Assembly: GCA_007922305.1 (NCBI GenBank)
Contig: ML677463.1
Location: 412,656-476,655 of the forward strand
Length of the DNA: 64,000 nt
Source: Dermatemys mawii
Lineage: Eukaryota; Chordata; Testudines; Dermatemydidae
Reading direction: 5' to 3'
Made by a program: the position numbers and the translations under genes. The notes under the pieces are model-generated. The model saw only the letters and a list, made by a program, of their open reading frames with translations. It had not been told where the DNA came from and made no database searches. This document shows, one piece after another, positions 1 through 12,208 of the stretch (its first letter is position 1; each line of letters starts with the position of its first letter).

Positions 1-330
1 AGCCAGTGCTTGGGGCAGAGGTTGTGCGCAGAACTTCCTGGCCATGCCTCTGTCTAGGAGCAGAGGGAGGGGAATGTCAATACTTTTGGGGAGGTGCGGA
101 GCCAAGTAGAGAGCCCGCCGGCCCTGCCAACCCCCTCTCCTCCGGCAGGGGTCCCAGGCTGATCACTGATACCCATGCCCCCCCTCACCAGTGGGGATCA
201 CAGGCTGCACCCCCCCAGCACCTGCAGCACCCCACACTAGGCATAGTCAAGGGCATATAGTAGAAGCCATAGACAGGTCAAAGGCTATGAATTTTTGTTT
301 ACTGCCCATGACTTTTACTAAAAATGTCTG
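1..330. other. GC-rich non-genic sequence
   Basis: The first 250 bases are GC- and C-run-rich and carry an open frame on the plus strand that resembles no protein I know and is probably chance. No splice sites or promoter elements stand out. The composition suggests a transposon remnant continuing from outside the window. Confidence 0.3.
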
Positions 331-455
331 TGACATCTGAAGAAGTGGGGTTTTTACCCACAAAAGCTTAGGCCCAAATAAATCTGCTAGTCTTTAAGGT
401 GCCACCGGACTTCTCATTGCTTTTGTGGATACAGACTAACACGGCTACCCCGAAT
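331..455 (-). repeat. Reptile interspersed repeat (AAGCTTTCGTGGG type)
   Basis: This stretch holds, on the minus strand, the block that reads roughly 'gtggcaccttaaagactaac' followed by 'ataagctttcgtggg'. The same block recurs at 37105-37213 on the plus strand and in a decayed form at 24807-24925. It is a common reptile interspersed repeat. I cannot assign its class from sequence alone. Confidence 0.6.
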
Positions 456-1680
456 ACATGACTAAAATGTAGGTTTAATAATACAGCTTATTCTTACCAG
501 AAGTATGTGGTTGAGCTTTGTGCAAGCACAAAAATAAACATCTACATTACTTTCCACTGCAAGGAAAGAATCTTAAGTCCCTTTCAAATAATAAAATCAA
601 TGATTGGTGTGGCTGCTATACAACAACAACAACCAGCAACAATGACAGTGGTAATCTAGTGTAGCAACAGTGTAAATCTGTGCTTCCTGTTCCATATTCA
701 GCACAACTGTATAACAATTCTATCCTTCATTTTGTATCAGTTTCGCACCATGCTGTGGTAATTGGACCAGAATTATCCACAATGGGAAAATGAAAACTTT
801 GAAACTTTCCTCTTCACACACTCAGCTGCCTCGTTTTCTCTCAGCCATGCCAGTTGTAAACTTACTCCTCTCCTCTGTTTTCTCCTTATTTGTTTCTATT
901 ATATTTTTCCTTTTCCATTTTACTCTCTCTCTCTTGATTCCTTTCCTACTGCTTGAATGTTATATTCAATTGATCCCGACAACTAATTGTTGCAACTGAC
1001 TGTTTGAAAACAGATAAAAACCTCTTTCTGTATTTTGTCCTGGTTTTAGTCATGAAGACAAAACATAACTTTATAGATCTGTGATTTGTGCCATTTAATG
1101 GCAAAAAAAATACATTTTTTAAAAAAGAACAGCTAGGATCAAATACATGTTGCAGACAGGATTTTGGACTGAGATGAATGACTTGATTCAGACTGAAACT
1201 TTCCCTGGTTCAGACAGATGACTGATTGCTTCATTGGGGAGCAGCCCATATCCAGTGAGTTACCACAGCAAGCATTTCCTGTGTAGTCAGATGAACGTCA
1301 GTTGTGGTATGATTGTTCCTCTCACAGCTTATTCTATGTCCCCAGATCAAGACATCCAAGGGACAGTCACTGGCATTTTTCTCATCTCTAGCTAGTCCCC
1401 AACTAATAGAAAATGAGCAGATTAAAGAAGAAAATCTCAGGTACAGAAAGTGATGCTGTCATCATATTCAGACAAGGAACATTCTTTCAGTGCATGTCAA
1501 GAGAGAAAAAATTCAGAATGATGCTGAAAATGAGCCCCGAAGGTGCCTGTACTGTGGTGCAGGCATTAGTACTCTATGCTGGTTTTCAGGATTCATGGGT
1601 TTGGGTCTTTGTTCTGACTTGGGATGGCCAGGGATGAGACTGCTACAGAACTAATAATACTGCTCTTGGCTGCTTTTCAA
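456..1680. other. Intergenic, nothing recognised
   Basis: AT-rich single-copy-looking DNA with a CAA run near 625 and oligo-A/T tracts near 1110. The open frames at 762-999 and 1413-1637 lack family resemblance, splice context and codon structure. Confidence 0.4.
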
Positions 1681-1681
1681 G

Positions 1682-1805
1682 TAGTTCTGTTCCCGTTTCA
1701 TAGAGTGGGAAACTGAACCAGAGAAAGCTTAAGTATCTAGTTCAAGATCAAACAGCATACCAGTAGTCAGCCTCCTGAGTCTGAGCCTTATGTGCTATCC
1801 AGGGC
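1682..1805 (-). repeat. MIR-like SINE fragment
   Basis: The stretch reads as the reverse complement of a MIR: a 'gggaaactga' block, 'agatcaaaca' (the aging GGTCACACAGC motif) and 'ctgagtctgagcctt'. It is old and diverged. A short alternating TA/CA microsatellite follows at 1853-1874. Confidence 0.5.
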
Positions 1806-2206
1806 ATCATGCAGCCCATGCAGCACTTTCTGTCACACAGTTTAAGTGGCATATATATATACACACACACACAATGGTCATCTGCACTGCATCATATAAA
1901 AAACACAAACAGAAAAGGCTGCTTTTGTTTTTAAAGAACAGTATTGGCAGGTTATGATGGATTTGCCATCTAGCCCCTGTGTCATGGAGTTGTATCCATG
2001 ACACAGGCCCTGTGGAAGAGGATGAAAAGAAGGCTCCTCAGCACTATATGGAATCATACATTACTCCCCGGACAAAAGAACCACGTTGGCTGTTATCAGG
2101 TTAGAGAGTGTTCAAGTAATGATGAAGAACAACCTGCTACGATACAAGAGTAGATATAAGGTGACCAGATAGCAAGTAAAAAATTGGGATGGGAATAGGT
2201 GTCTGT

Positions 2207-3870
2207 ATCATAGAATCATTGAATCATGGGACCAGAAGGGACCTCGAGAGGTCATCTTGTCCAGTCCCCTACACTCATGGCAGGACTAACTATTATAGAT
2301 CATCTCTGACAGGTGTTTGTCTAACCTGCTCTTAAAAATCTCCAGTGACGGAGATTCCACAACATCTCTATGAAAGTTATTCTAGTGTTAAACCACCCTT
2401 GCTGCAATTTAAGCTCATTGCTTCTTGTCCTATCTCAGAGATTAAGGATAATCATTTTTCTCCCCCTTCTTTGTAACAATCTTTTATGTACTTCAGAAAT
2501 GTTACCATTTCCCCTCTCAGTCTTATCTTCTCCAAACCCAGTTTTTTCAATATTCCCTCATGTGTCAAGTTTTCTAGACCTTTAATAATTTTTGTTGCTC
2601 TTCTCTGGACTTTCTCCAATTTGTCCACATCTTTCCTGGAATGTGGTGTCCAGAACTGGACACAATACTCTAGGTGAGGCCTAATCAGCGTGGAGTGGAG
2701 TGGAAGAATTACTTCTTATGCCTTGCTTACAACAATCCTGCTAATACATCCCAGAATGATGCTAGCTTTTTTTGCAACAGTGTTATGCTGTTGACTCATA
2801 TTTAGCTTGTGTTCCACTATGACCTCCAGATCCCTTTCCACAGTACTCCTTCCTAGGCAGTCATTTCCCATTTTGTATGTGTGCAACTGATTGTTCATTC
2901 CTAAGTGGAGTACTTTGAATTTGTCCTTATTGAATTTCATCTATTTTCTTCAGACCATTTCTTCAGTTTGTCCAGAATTTTAATCCTATCCCCCAAAGCA
3001 TTTGAAGTCTCTCCTACTTTAGTATCGTTCACAAACTTTATAAGTTTACTCTCTATGCTATTACCTAAGTCATTGATGCAGACATTGAACAGAACCGGAC
3101 CCAGAACTGATCTCTGTGGGACCCCACTCAATATGCCCTTCCAGCTTGACTGTGACCCACTGACAACTACTCTCTAGGAATGGTTTTCCAGTCAGTTATC
3201 ACCCACTTTATAGTAGCTCCATATAGATTGCATTTCCCTAGTTTGTTTATGAGAAGGCCATGCGAGACTGTATCAAAAACCTTACTAAAGTCAAGATATA
3301 CCACATCTACTGCTTCTCCCCATCCATAAGGCTTGTGTCACCCTGACAAAGAAAGCTCTTAGGTTGATTTGACATGATTTGTTCTCGACAAATCCATGCT
3401 GACTGTTACTTATCACCTTATTATATTCTAAGTGTTTGCAAATAGATTGCTTAATTATTTGTTCCATTACCTTTCTGGGTACTGAAGTTAAGCTGAGTGG
3501 TCTGTAATTCCCTGGGTTGTCCTTATTTCCTTTTTTATAGAGGGGCACCATATTTACCCTTTTCCAGTCCTCTGGAATCTCTTCCATGACTTTTCCAAGA
3601 TAATCGCTAATGGCTCAGATACATCCTCAGTCAGCTCTGGAGTATTCTAGGATGTATTTCATCAGGCCCTGGTGACTTGAAATCATCTAACTTGTCTAAG
3701 TAATCTTTAACTTGTTCTTTCCCTATTTTAGCCCTTGAGCCTACTTCATTGCCACTAGCATTCACTATGTTAGACGTTCAGTCGCTACTAACTTTTTGGT
3801 GAAAACTGAAACAAAAATGTCATTTAACAGTTCTGCCATTTCTACATTTTCCATTTATAAGACAAAACTC
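2207..3870 (-). mobile_element. CR1 LINE, 3' part with broken reverse transcriptase
   Basis: The left end is the reverse complement of a CR1 3' terminus (repeated 'atcatagaatcattgaatca' followed by the 'aagggacctcgagaggtcat' block). Three minus-strand frames at 3291-3587, 2937-3131 and 2716-2940 read in order as the CR1 reverse transcriptase: the WK...PLYKKG...NYRPLSLTS entry motif, then GVPQ..VLGPVLFN with the catalytic site, then the thumb-side FN.DK..VLHLG motif. The catalytic box is FVND rather than FADD, and frameshifts separate the three frames, so this is a dead, 5'-truncated copy of about 1.7 kb. Confidence 0.9.
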
Positions 3871-4383
3871 TGAACCGTGGGACTGTCCCTATAAAATTGA
3901 GACGGCTGGTCATCCTAAATAGGAGAAAGGTGTCAAATACAGTTGTAGACAATAATCCAGGAAAGTGCAGGGAGAACCTCTATAGTGTTTGTTTGGATTC
4001 CCATGCAGAAATTTGATTTGGATATCATCACCTCCTACTGTCTACAATGTCAGAAATATCTCCAGAAGAAACATATCTTGATCTCTTTCTACTTCCTATG
4101 TAGAAGGAGTATTCTATGCTGGTGGAATACCAAAAAAACTGCAAAAATTCAACACAAACAATACATGGATTTTTTTTTCTTAGCTCACAAAGATGTTTGG
4201 GATTCATTTAAGGCTTTGGGTAAAGGCTTGCATGGATTATTAAAATATCCAAACCAAATCACCCTTTCCTAATCTCAATGTGTCAAGAATCCTCTTGTCC
4301 CTTTTTTCCTTTCCACAACAGCAACAAGGCTTAGGACACCAACCCTCCCCTCAAAGAGTCCCCTAAATTCCATTTGCAAGAGA
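3871..4383. other. Intergenic, nothing recognised
   Basis: AT-rich DNA between the reversed CR1 and the solo LTR. The open frame at 3985-4272 shows no known domain. Confidence 0.4.
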
Positions 4384-4388
4384 CCTGG

Positions 4389-4961
4389 TGTGACGGAGTA
4401 GGAATGTTCTTAATGATTCCTCTGACTATTGTGTGAAGGTGTCCATACCTGAAGCTGCAACTTGACTCCAGGTGGAGGAGAGAGGTCACCTGACCTAGCC
4501 CGGGAAGGAGACAGAGGAAGCAGGGGAGGGGCTAGAGTGGGAGTTTTCAGTCTGAAGCTGGCTGCAGTCAGGCAGGGAAGGGCAGAGGAGCTATCTGGCT
4601 CTCTGGCCCCCAAAATGGATCCAGCTGAGGGCTCACGTTTGCTGTACGGTCTGTGTTAGACCATGTACCTGTCATCTAATAAACCTCTGTTTTACTGGCT
4701 GGCTGAGAGTCACGTCTGACTGTGGAGTTGGGGTGCAGGACTCATAGGTTTCCCCAGGACCCCGCCTCGGTGGGCTCGCTGCGGGAAGCACACGGAGGGG
4801 CAGAAGGTGCTGAATGTTCCGAGGTCAGACCCAGGAAGGTGGAAGCTGTGAAGCTCCTAGCCTTGAAGACAGGCTGTTTATGGAGAGGAAGCTTCCCCCC
4901 AGAGTCCTGACTGGCTCCAGAGGGAGCAGTTCCAGAGCATCACACTGGGGACTCTGTGACA
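4389..4961 (+). mobile_element. Endogenous retrovirus solo LTR
   Basis: A 573-bp unit starts TG and ends CA and is flanked by the identical 5-bp target duplication CCTGG at 4384-4388 and 4962-4966. A polyadenylation signal AATAAA lies near 4678, followed by a GT-rich block, fitting U3-R-U5 order on the plus strand. The termini are short imperfect inverted repeats (TGTGACGGAG... / ...ACTCTGTGACA). No internal retroviral sequence or second LTR is present, so the provirus was reduced to a solo LTR by recombination. The frames at 4410-4996 lie inside it and are not genes. Confidence 0.85.
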
Positions 4962-4966
4962 CCTGG

Positions 4967-7400
4967 GAAGAATGCTCCTCAAAGCCTTCTATTTAAAGAC
5001 CTTTATATGGGTAAGAGTTGGCATTTGACTTGATCACACAGTTGCTTTTAGGTAGCACAATGCAGAAAGTGCCTTTTAATCAAGTCAAAGATTGTCTTCC
5101 CACCCTTCACTGTGGAATCACACTTTTTGGCTAATGGGGTACAGAACTGCTTGTGAATCTGATCAGATTATTGCTGTCGATGATGATGATGTTTGTGCAG
5201 ATGTTGCCACTTCTGATGCTGATGTTGAGGCTTATAGGGCTGATGTAGAGTGGGAAACAAGGGGAAATTCCAAGAAAAAGAAGAGCAAGATCCCAAATCT
5301 CTTTGTATCCTTGAGTATAACACAGGTAAATTGAATTTGGGCAAATAAATGGGAAAAGAGTCTATCAGAAGGAAGACAATATGGATTGTGACCATATGAT
5401 CATGGGTAAAATCCTGGCTCCAGCGGAATCAAAGGGAGTTTTGTCATTGACTTCGGTGGAGCCAGAATTCCATCCCATGTGCTTGATTCCCCAGGGCCTT
5501 GACTCTTGTGTCATCATCATGAATGCAAAGTAGGTATAGAACGTTATCCCTGCTGTGAGTTGAGGCAGGATTCTGAATTTATAACACTTTACATTCACTT
5601 TTCATGCTCATTGCACAGGTGTAAATGGCAACCCATAGTGCAAGGGAGTGGCAGGTCCCATTTGTATAAAAAAAAAAAGTTTGGATCTTAGCTGAGAGTT
5701 TCTTTAGGCACAATTATGTAATATCTCAACATTAAAATGGTGCCCTCAAACTTTTAAATTAACAAATTAGACCTCTTCAGTGTCACTTTAGCCCATCAAG
5801 GTGAAAAGCCCTTTGCTCTGAGCAATTTGTGCAGTAGCAGCACATCTCAGACTAGCAGCGTGAGCATGTTCTGTACAGTTTCTGCTGGAACATCACAGAG
5901 TGAATCAATCATTCTTTCTCTCCCAACTTGTTCTGAGAGTCTTCTTACGGGTTGGTCACACCATGATAGCAGACATTTCCTGCCCTGGGGATTCATGTGC
6001 AGAATGAAAATCGATATGCTATTTAAAGTTTCATCCTAAGAGGTTCACAGTCCTCCAGATTCAAGCAAGGCTATGACTGAAAAATGGTCTTGGCACTTTT
6101 GTCGTTAGAATCGATAAATGGCATGGTTCTGATTTACGCTTTTATTATCAGATCTGCCAAATTCAGGAACTGAATCATAATTTTAATACTGAGAGAAACA
6201 TTAAATGCAAGTATAGATTTTATTTGATTTTTCTTTTGATAAAAGTCAGTATAAGAGCAGGAACAGGTAAAATATACTGTAGGAAATATGATGGAGTAGA
6301 GACATATGATGATGCACACTGTTTATGTATGGTGCATTATTTGCAGCTTTGTGTTCTGTTCGCCTCTTTTGCCTCTAAATACCAAGCACCTGATTCTCTT
6401 CTCATTTACGCTGGTATAAATCAGTGGTCCCTACAGTGAAAGCAATGGAGTTAAACAAGTTTAAATGGCAGGAGAACAAGGCCCCATATCTACAAGATCC
6501 TCGCCAATTTAAGATGAGAGCTAATATAGCCTGAATTTAGTAAATCACTTGATGTATTGTCCTAAGAAATCCCATTTGCAAAATGTTTTAAATTGGCTTT
6601 AATGTGAGCTTTGTCATACAGACATAAACTGGCTGGGTTGCAGTAAAGGACAATATATCAAACTGCCAGTAGGTAGACTCCAGAGCTCAGCATGTGGCAT
6701 GAAGGAGCAGACCCCCTGAACTCCAGAGCCATCTGCTAATATTCATTTCCATATTGAGGCCAGGGCCCCTGAGCAACCCCCTAGTAAAGGAATAGGTACT
6801 CCAAAACTTCTGGAATGTCAGCAGGCAAAGATTTGTCTACTCTCTCTACAAATAACCAAAATACCGAGGAGATTGAGGTTCCCCACTTCTTGAATAAGTT
6901 AGCTGCTGCTGCGGGCACTGTGTGTATTATGGCCCTCCTGCAGAAAATTGCTGAAGACACAGTGGCTATCAAGGCCACAATGGCCATAACATAACTGACT
7001 GTTACCTCAATTAATTTCTCTCCGCAAATACTGACAGTGTAGGCCTGGGACTTAACTTACTCCCATGCTACACTAGCTTTGACTAGCGTTGGGAGAAACT
7101 CAGGGATCTCACCACTAAAATTAAGAAAAATGCTCCACAGCTGATAAGACACTCTTACCTCAGGAATGCCCCTAACAAGAGTTATAACACCAAGGGTTGT
7201 AGAGTAGAGACACCCAGGTGCTGGGAAGCTTAGGTAGGAAACAGAAAGACCCCAAGAATTGATAAAACAGATAAGATAATCTCTTACCAGCGAATTTACA
7301 CTGACCATCTGCACAAACAAAGTCAGAAATAGGTTACAATTTGGACATGAGACATAAAATGTAAAAAAGATTTGAGCAAGGAGGAGGAAACAGAGGTGCT
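4967..7400. other. Intergenic, nothing recognised
   Basis: Mostly AT-rich DNA. A GATGAT/GATGTT trinucleotide stretch lies at 5180-5250. The open frames here are short and unrelated to known proteins. Confidence 0.4.
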
Positions 7401-7409
7401 AGTGTGTGA

Positions 7410-7975
7410 CTGGTTAAATGTTGTTACCTAGGTGTATCAAATAATGTGGTAGGTTTAGTGAAATGAAAGGAAGTGGCTCGTTTTACCTACATAATGTAAA
7501 TAAAAAAAATAGTACTCCTCATGAATTATCTCCGGACTGCAGTTCAACAAGCTGCTGGAACTCTGATCCCTCTGCACGACTGTGACATGCAGAGACATCG
7601 CTGGGAACCCCCAGACAAGTGGATCTTGACTGGCCATCGGGTGAAATTTGTCTGTATATTGGGAGCGCTGAGCATAAGAGATTTGCTTGGCCCACGTATT
7701 CTCTGTGTGTTGCTAATAAGCCAATAGAGCACACTTGTGAAAGGCTCTTTTTCTGGGAAAAGTTTCCACAGACTCGTAGAGCCCTGAGCCTAGTAGGAAA
7801 GGGTAGATAGTTAAATTGAACAGGTTTTTCCCTGAGTCCCATGGGTATGGGCAGGTGTTTTACACCTCGAGCCCTCAGTAGGGAAAGGGTGGAGGTTCCT
7901 AAATTACCTGGGTAGGATATAGGTGGGGTGCCTTAGATTTTTGTGGGTAACAACAGGATGTGTAAATAAAGCAGA
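7410..7975 (+). mobile_element. Possible LTR remnant
   Basis: The block has LTR-like character: a purine-rich lead-in, an AATAAG/CCAAT-like stretch near 7710-7725, and a GT-rich tail ending 'gggtaacaaca'. I could not find a target-site duplication or define the exact ends, so the class is uncertain. The minus-strand frame at 7519-7842 and its overlapping frames fall inside it and look like chance. Confidence 0.3.
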
Positions 7976-8029
7976 AGGGAGAATATCATCAATGGAAGAT
8001 CAGGTACAAGGGCTCCCTGCCCAGGGGAT

Positions 8030-8108
8030 TGGTCCTGCTTTGAGCAGGAGGTTGGACTAGATGATCTTCTGAGGGCCCTTCCAACCCTGATATTCTATGA
8101 TTCTATGC
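8030..8108 (+). repeat. CR1/Cry-SINE 3' tail
   Basis: It carries the tail 'attggtcctgctttgagcag', 'ggttggactagatgatc' and 'tattctatgattctatg', which is shared by turtle CR1 elements and the tRNA-derived turtle SINE. Only the 3' end is present, so the parent cannot be decided. Confidence 0.8.
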
Positions 8109-8235
8109 AGAGAAGCCTCACAGATTTATCTTCTCCTAAATCTGAAGTGGCAGACCTTATGGGCAAGTCTTGCAGCAATAATTTGAGAATTATAGGAGTA
8201 CCCAAAGGAACAGAGAGAAGCAACACCTTAGAACA

Positions 8236-8470
8236 GTAGTCACCCATCTTTTTACCTCAAACCCCCTCTTATCTCAGTCAGCGCCTCTCACCCCACCAGA
8301 GCTTTAGTTGGGAGCCAGGGCTGGGACTGGGGTCTGAGCCATGGCTGGGCCGGGAGCCAGGGGCTGAGGTCATGGCTGCAGCTGGGAGAGGATTTGTGGC
8401 TAGGAGCCGGGTCAGGGCTAGGAGCAGAGGGGGTCAGAGGTTGATGGTGGGGCTGGGATCAGAGCAGCAG
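8236..8470 (+). repeat. GC-rich interspersed repeat, probable DNA-transposon fragment
   Basis: It begins with 'agtagtcacccatctttttacc' and continues into a degenerate GGGCTGGG/GGGAGCC-rich body. That pattern is common in non-autonomous reptile DNA elements. Ends and duplications are not clear. Confidence 0.35.
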
Positions 8471-9320
8471 CCAGGATCCAATCTTTTTGGATCCTATGCT
8501 TTTGGATCCATAGGCTTAGAATGATTCTTTCTGGCCTGTTACTATTTAGTAAATAAACCCAGAATGTTGACATACAGGGAAACCAGTTTTTAGCAGCTAT
8601 CCAAGAGGCTACCAAGTGGGTTTTAAATTAAAGGTTGGACAAAACTGTACTGGACAGATTGGCAGAGTTCTGCTTATTAGAGAGATTTCTTATAGCAGTT
8701 TCAGTGAATATTGTTTGAATGTTCATGTATTAAATAGGCCCAAACCAGAAACACAGATCTGAGTGCCTTCACACTTTGGAGAGGTGGGGGTTCAAGATCC
8801 AAGCATGGATCCAGTTTTGCAAATTGCCAAGATTTTTGAAAACAAGAGCATAAATTTGATCTTCTAGATTCCCATTTAAGCACCTGGTTGATCTTCAAAG
8901 GTACCAAGCACCCAATAGCATCCACTCAGGTCAATGGGAGCCGCTGGGTACTCAGGTCTTTTGAAAATCTTGCAGCTGCCTAAATACAGTTTTAGGAGTC
9001 TCACTTTAGGCTCTTATTTGTTTTAAATCTTGGTCACTGTCTCCTCCCATCTGTTGCCTCAAACTTTCTTATAAATTGGGTATAACTAGTTGCTCCTGAA
9101 GATTAGCAGAGTTTTGCACAGTGCAACATTGTCATTAGAACAACTTTTAGGTTTCTCTATAAGAAGAACATTAATGATGCTTTTGATAACCCAGTTCTGA
9201 AATCTGTTTGTAGCCCCGGTAGTTTAATAAAAACATAAAGAAAGAAAGGGCCAGATATCAGAAAAAGAAATCAAGACACATACACTCAACTGGATGCTTC
9301 ATTACTTGATTTAACATAGG
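8471..9320. other. Intergenic, nothing recognised
   Basis: Single-copy-looking AT-rich DNA. It contains an MIR-like fragment near 8880-9000 ('tcaatgggagccgctgggta'), but no gene can be supported. Confidence 0.35.
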
Positions 9321-10790
9321 TGTAACCCTTCTGCCCATCAGAGTTGGCAACAACAAGGGCCGGGTTCAGTATCCAGGGTTCCATTCCAATAACACAATAC
9401 AAAACCGGCTTGAGCCCCCACCCAGTGACCTGGGACAACCATATACCGCCCCTCTGGGCGTCTCTAAGAGACAATACTTCTCCTCTCGCAAGCACAGCGT
9501 CTGAGTGTACCAAAAGCCTTTTAATAACAAAGAGAAACAATGTGGCATTATATAGGGGAAACACCACAAACAGGATTAATAAAAACAAACCATGAACCAG
9601 AAGCCCCCCTCCCAGCAAATAGGCTGTGTCCTTCCCTTTGGCTCTTGAGTCCCATGACCCCAAAAATCACCCAATAGTCACAAAAGTCCAACAGCCCAAG
9701 AGTCTCTGTTCCTGGTCAATGCAGAGTTCAAAAGTCAACCTGCAGAGTCTTACCTCCCAGTCTGGGTGGAAATGGAGGGTAGGGCAAGGGGCACCTTACG
9801 TGGTCCGGGGCCGACTGCGCCACCTCTCCGTGGGGTTCCACTGCAGCCCTCACCGTAAGCCGCTCTGCTCCGCCGGCCGTCCCATAAACTGTTCTGCTCT
9901 GCCAGTCAATCTGCTAGCTGCTCTGCCAGCCGACACTCGAACTGCTCTGCTGTGCCAGCCACTCCGCCAGCAGCACAAACTGCTCTGCTAGCTATCCTGC
10001 TAGCTGACACGCAAACTGCTCTGCGGCACCAATCACAAACTGTGCCCAGGAACTGCTCGGCTGAGTCCACTGCCAGCTGCACAAACTGCACCCAGGAACT
10101 ACTTGGCTGAGTCCGCTGCTCCGCTCTGCTAGCCGCACAAACTGCTTGGTGCCACCACCATGCCTTTAGGCCCCCCTACTTAACACAGTGCTCAGTGGTT
10201 GCAGCTCTCAAACGATTTCAGCTTTTAGTAGAGGGGCTTTAGCGCAGGCACACCAGTGGACCCAAAGTGAATTCAGCACAGCAAGCTGAATCTAGACTCC
10301 TAATGAAATCAAAAATTAGCTCTGACATTCTATAGTGGAGAGAAACAACATGGAATAGGCCTATCAGGCCCTTAGACAAGGCCCTAACCAAAAGGTATAG
10401 GAACCTCCCCATGACCTCTCTCAAACTCAGTGAGTTTTGAAAGCCTGCCCCTTGCCCAGTGAGTGCTACCTAGATGATGGTGAGTCCCTCCATCATAACA
10501 AAGAAGTGCATAACAAGTACATGTCCACAGTCCTTGATTCACATAATCAGGGTAACAACACTTTGTCATTTTTTTGCCCCAATAACGGAGAAACTGGGGG
10601 ACCCACAGCAGCCGAAGTGACCATTTGGGCTGCTGTGAGCTCGGAGTAGGCATGGTGGGTGAGCCTATGCAAATAAGATCAACCCCAAAGTTCTTTTCCA
10701 CAACTCACTGCAATTCCCGCATTTCACCACCAGATGTCAGGGTAGAGCTCATCCTGACATGGCTTACGTCAGAATACAGTTGCTTACATC
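9321..10790 (-). repeat. Large composite repeat, probably LTR-derived
   Basis: A long non-coding block starts TGTAACCC after a sharp change in composition. It includes a CTGCTCTGCCAG-type degenerate tandem segment (9840-10160) and later a CCAGATGTCAG-containing part. The style fits an LTR or LTR-derived composite, but I could not find matching terminal duplications. The frames at 9286-9663 and 9626-9991 are inside it and match no protein I know. Confidence 0.35.
9840..10160. repeat. Degenerate minisatellite, about 30-40 bp unit
   Basis: The motif 'aactgctctgc' with 'ccagc', 'gctagc' and 'gcacaaactg' variants recurs at least eight times with drifting spacing. The later units change to 'cccaggaact' forms. 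It lies inside the larger repeat block. Confidence 0.65.
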
Positions 10791-11441
10791 TGTTCATCCC
10801 AATATTCTGGCTCTTTACAGACCATTGTATTATGGTATAATCCCTCCTTAGTGAAAATTCCTGGTATTCCCCATTTGTTGGTAGTTTTTCATAGATTCCT
10901 TGGTTCTTCATCTTCTAATTTCATTACTCATCCATTTAAGTAAAAGCTAATGTGTCTCTCCTGTCACCCAGTAGAGTCAAGTGAATGGGTCACCTACTCT
11001 GTCCTAAACTGCGTCTGAGCAGAAAAGGAGTCAAAAATCTGTAAACACCAGTATCAAAGATATTGTATATGACAAGCTCCTGATTCTAGGTTCTGGGTTT
11101 GGATGTGTGTGGACAAACCTCATCTTGAACATGACAACCACATGCAGTAGCAGGCCTGAATTCACCTGGCTTTATTTTTTTCTTTTTTATGTAATATGCC
11201 TTTGCTAGGCATGATGGCCAATTCGGGTGTCTAAAACTTGGCACCTGAATCCATATTTGGTCTGGATATTTTTATTGAGTGTCCCATTAATGACAGATTT
11301 TAAGCAGATTTTCAGTCCAGTTTGATTGGCCTTAGAACCCTGGAACGACCCAGATAAATTCTGGTCTAATTCAGGGTTTTCAGGATGGGGACTAAGCCCG
11401 ACTGACTTTCTGTATCATTGTTTCCCTTTCCTTTCACTTAG
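10791..11441. other. Upstream of the lectin locus; no exon recognised
   Basis: A cytoplasmic first exon for the lectin receptor would be expected here or further left. I did not find one with a tyrosine motif such as ITYADL, so the 5' end of that gene is undefined. Confidence 0.3.
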
Positions 11442-11527
11442 ATTCTCCTGTTCCAGGATGATTCTGGAGACCTTCTGTCTGCTTTTTCTGGGAACAGTTG
11501 GCTTCTTGGGGGCAATTGTAAGTGCAG
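11442..11527 (+). CDS. Transmembrane exon of the lectin-like locus
   Basis: After a pyrimidine-rich acceptor (tttccctttcctttcacttag) the exon encodes FSCSRMILETF and then a hydrophobic stretch, LLFLGTVGFLGAIV. This matches the family pattern of a short xxWRMI lead and a signal-anchor helix. Two donors are possible: GTAAGT at 11518 (phase 0) or GTATCA at 11528 (phase 1). Each pairs in frame with a different acceptor of the stalk exon. Confidence 0.6.
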
Positions 11528-12208
11528 GTATCATCAGAAAAAGACAACAAGGGCCTAACTCTACTGTCAGTTACTGTATATACACATATATCTATAAGGC
11601 TAGATTCTGATCCACTCACTCATAGTGAGTAGCACCCTATTCCACAAGTAATCCCATGAATTTAAATGAGTGTAATCAGTGAGCACTCAGTATGAGTAAG
11701 GATATCAGAGTCTAGCCACCTGTACCTCAGTTTTTATGTCAGTAAAATGGGGATAATACTGCTTTGGCTCAAGGAAGTGTTTCAAGGGCAAATTCTCTAA
11801 TGTTTGAGATACGCTTGGATATTACATTAATAAAGGTCATATAAGTACCTAGATACACCAGAATATAAGTAGATAGAATGTAATTAAATTACCAAAGTTA
11901 GAAATAAAAGAATGGCAATAAGCATTATGTTTACTGAACCTACAAAATTATTTATAAAAATCTTTCCAAAGCTTTAGGACCTATACAGAAAAAGGCCTTA
12001 ATTATATGGAACCTAAATGCTTCATAGACTTGTTGGTATGCATATAATTCTAGTCCTTTCTCTGAGGTTTAAATTGCCATTTAAACAGAAAACTTTCTAC
12101 ATGTTCATTATTGAATACAGTAATAGTAATGATTAGAACTAACTGAATAATTTTTTTAAAAGCCCACCTTTATTCACACAAATATCTGTGAATAAACAGA
12201 CACTATAG

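Noticed and set aside
4410..4996. Four frames of 60-73 codons
   Set aside because: Inside the solo LTR defined by its 5-bp duplication.
5160..5334. Acidic DDDD-containing frame at 5092-5334
   Set aside because: Derived from a GATGAT-type trinucleotide stretch; no homologue recognised.
9286..9991. Two frames of 121-125 codons
   Set aside because: Inside the LTR-like repeat block; no recognised domain and no splice sites of note.
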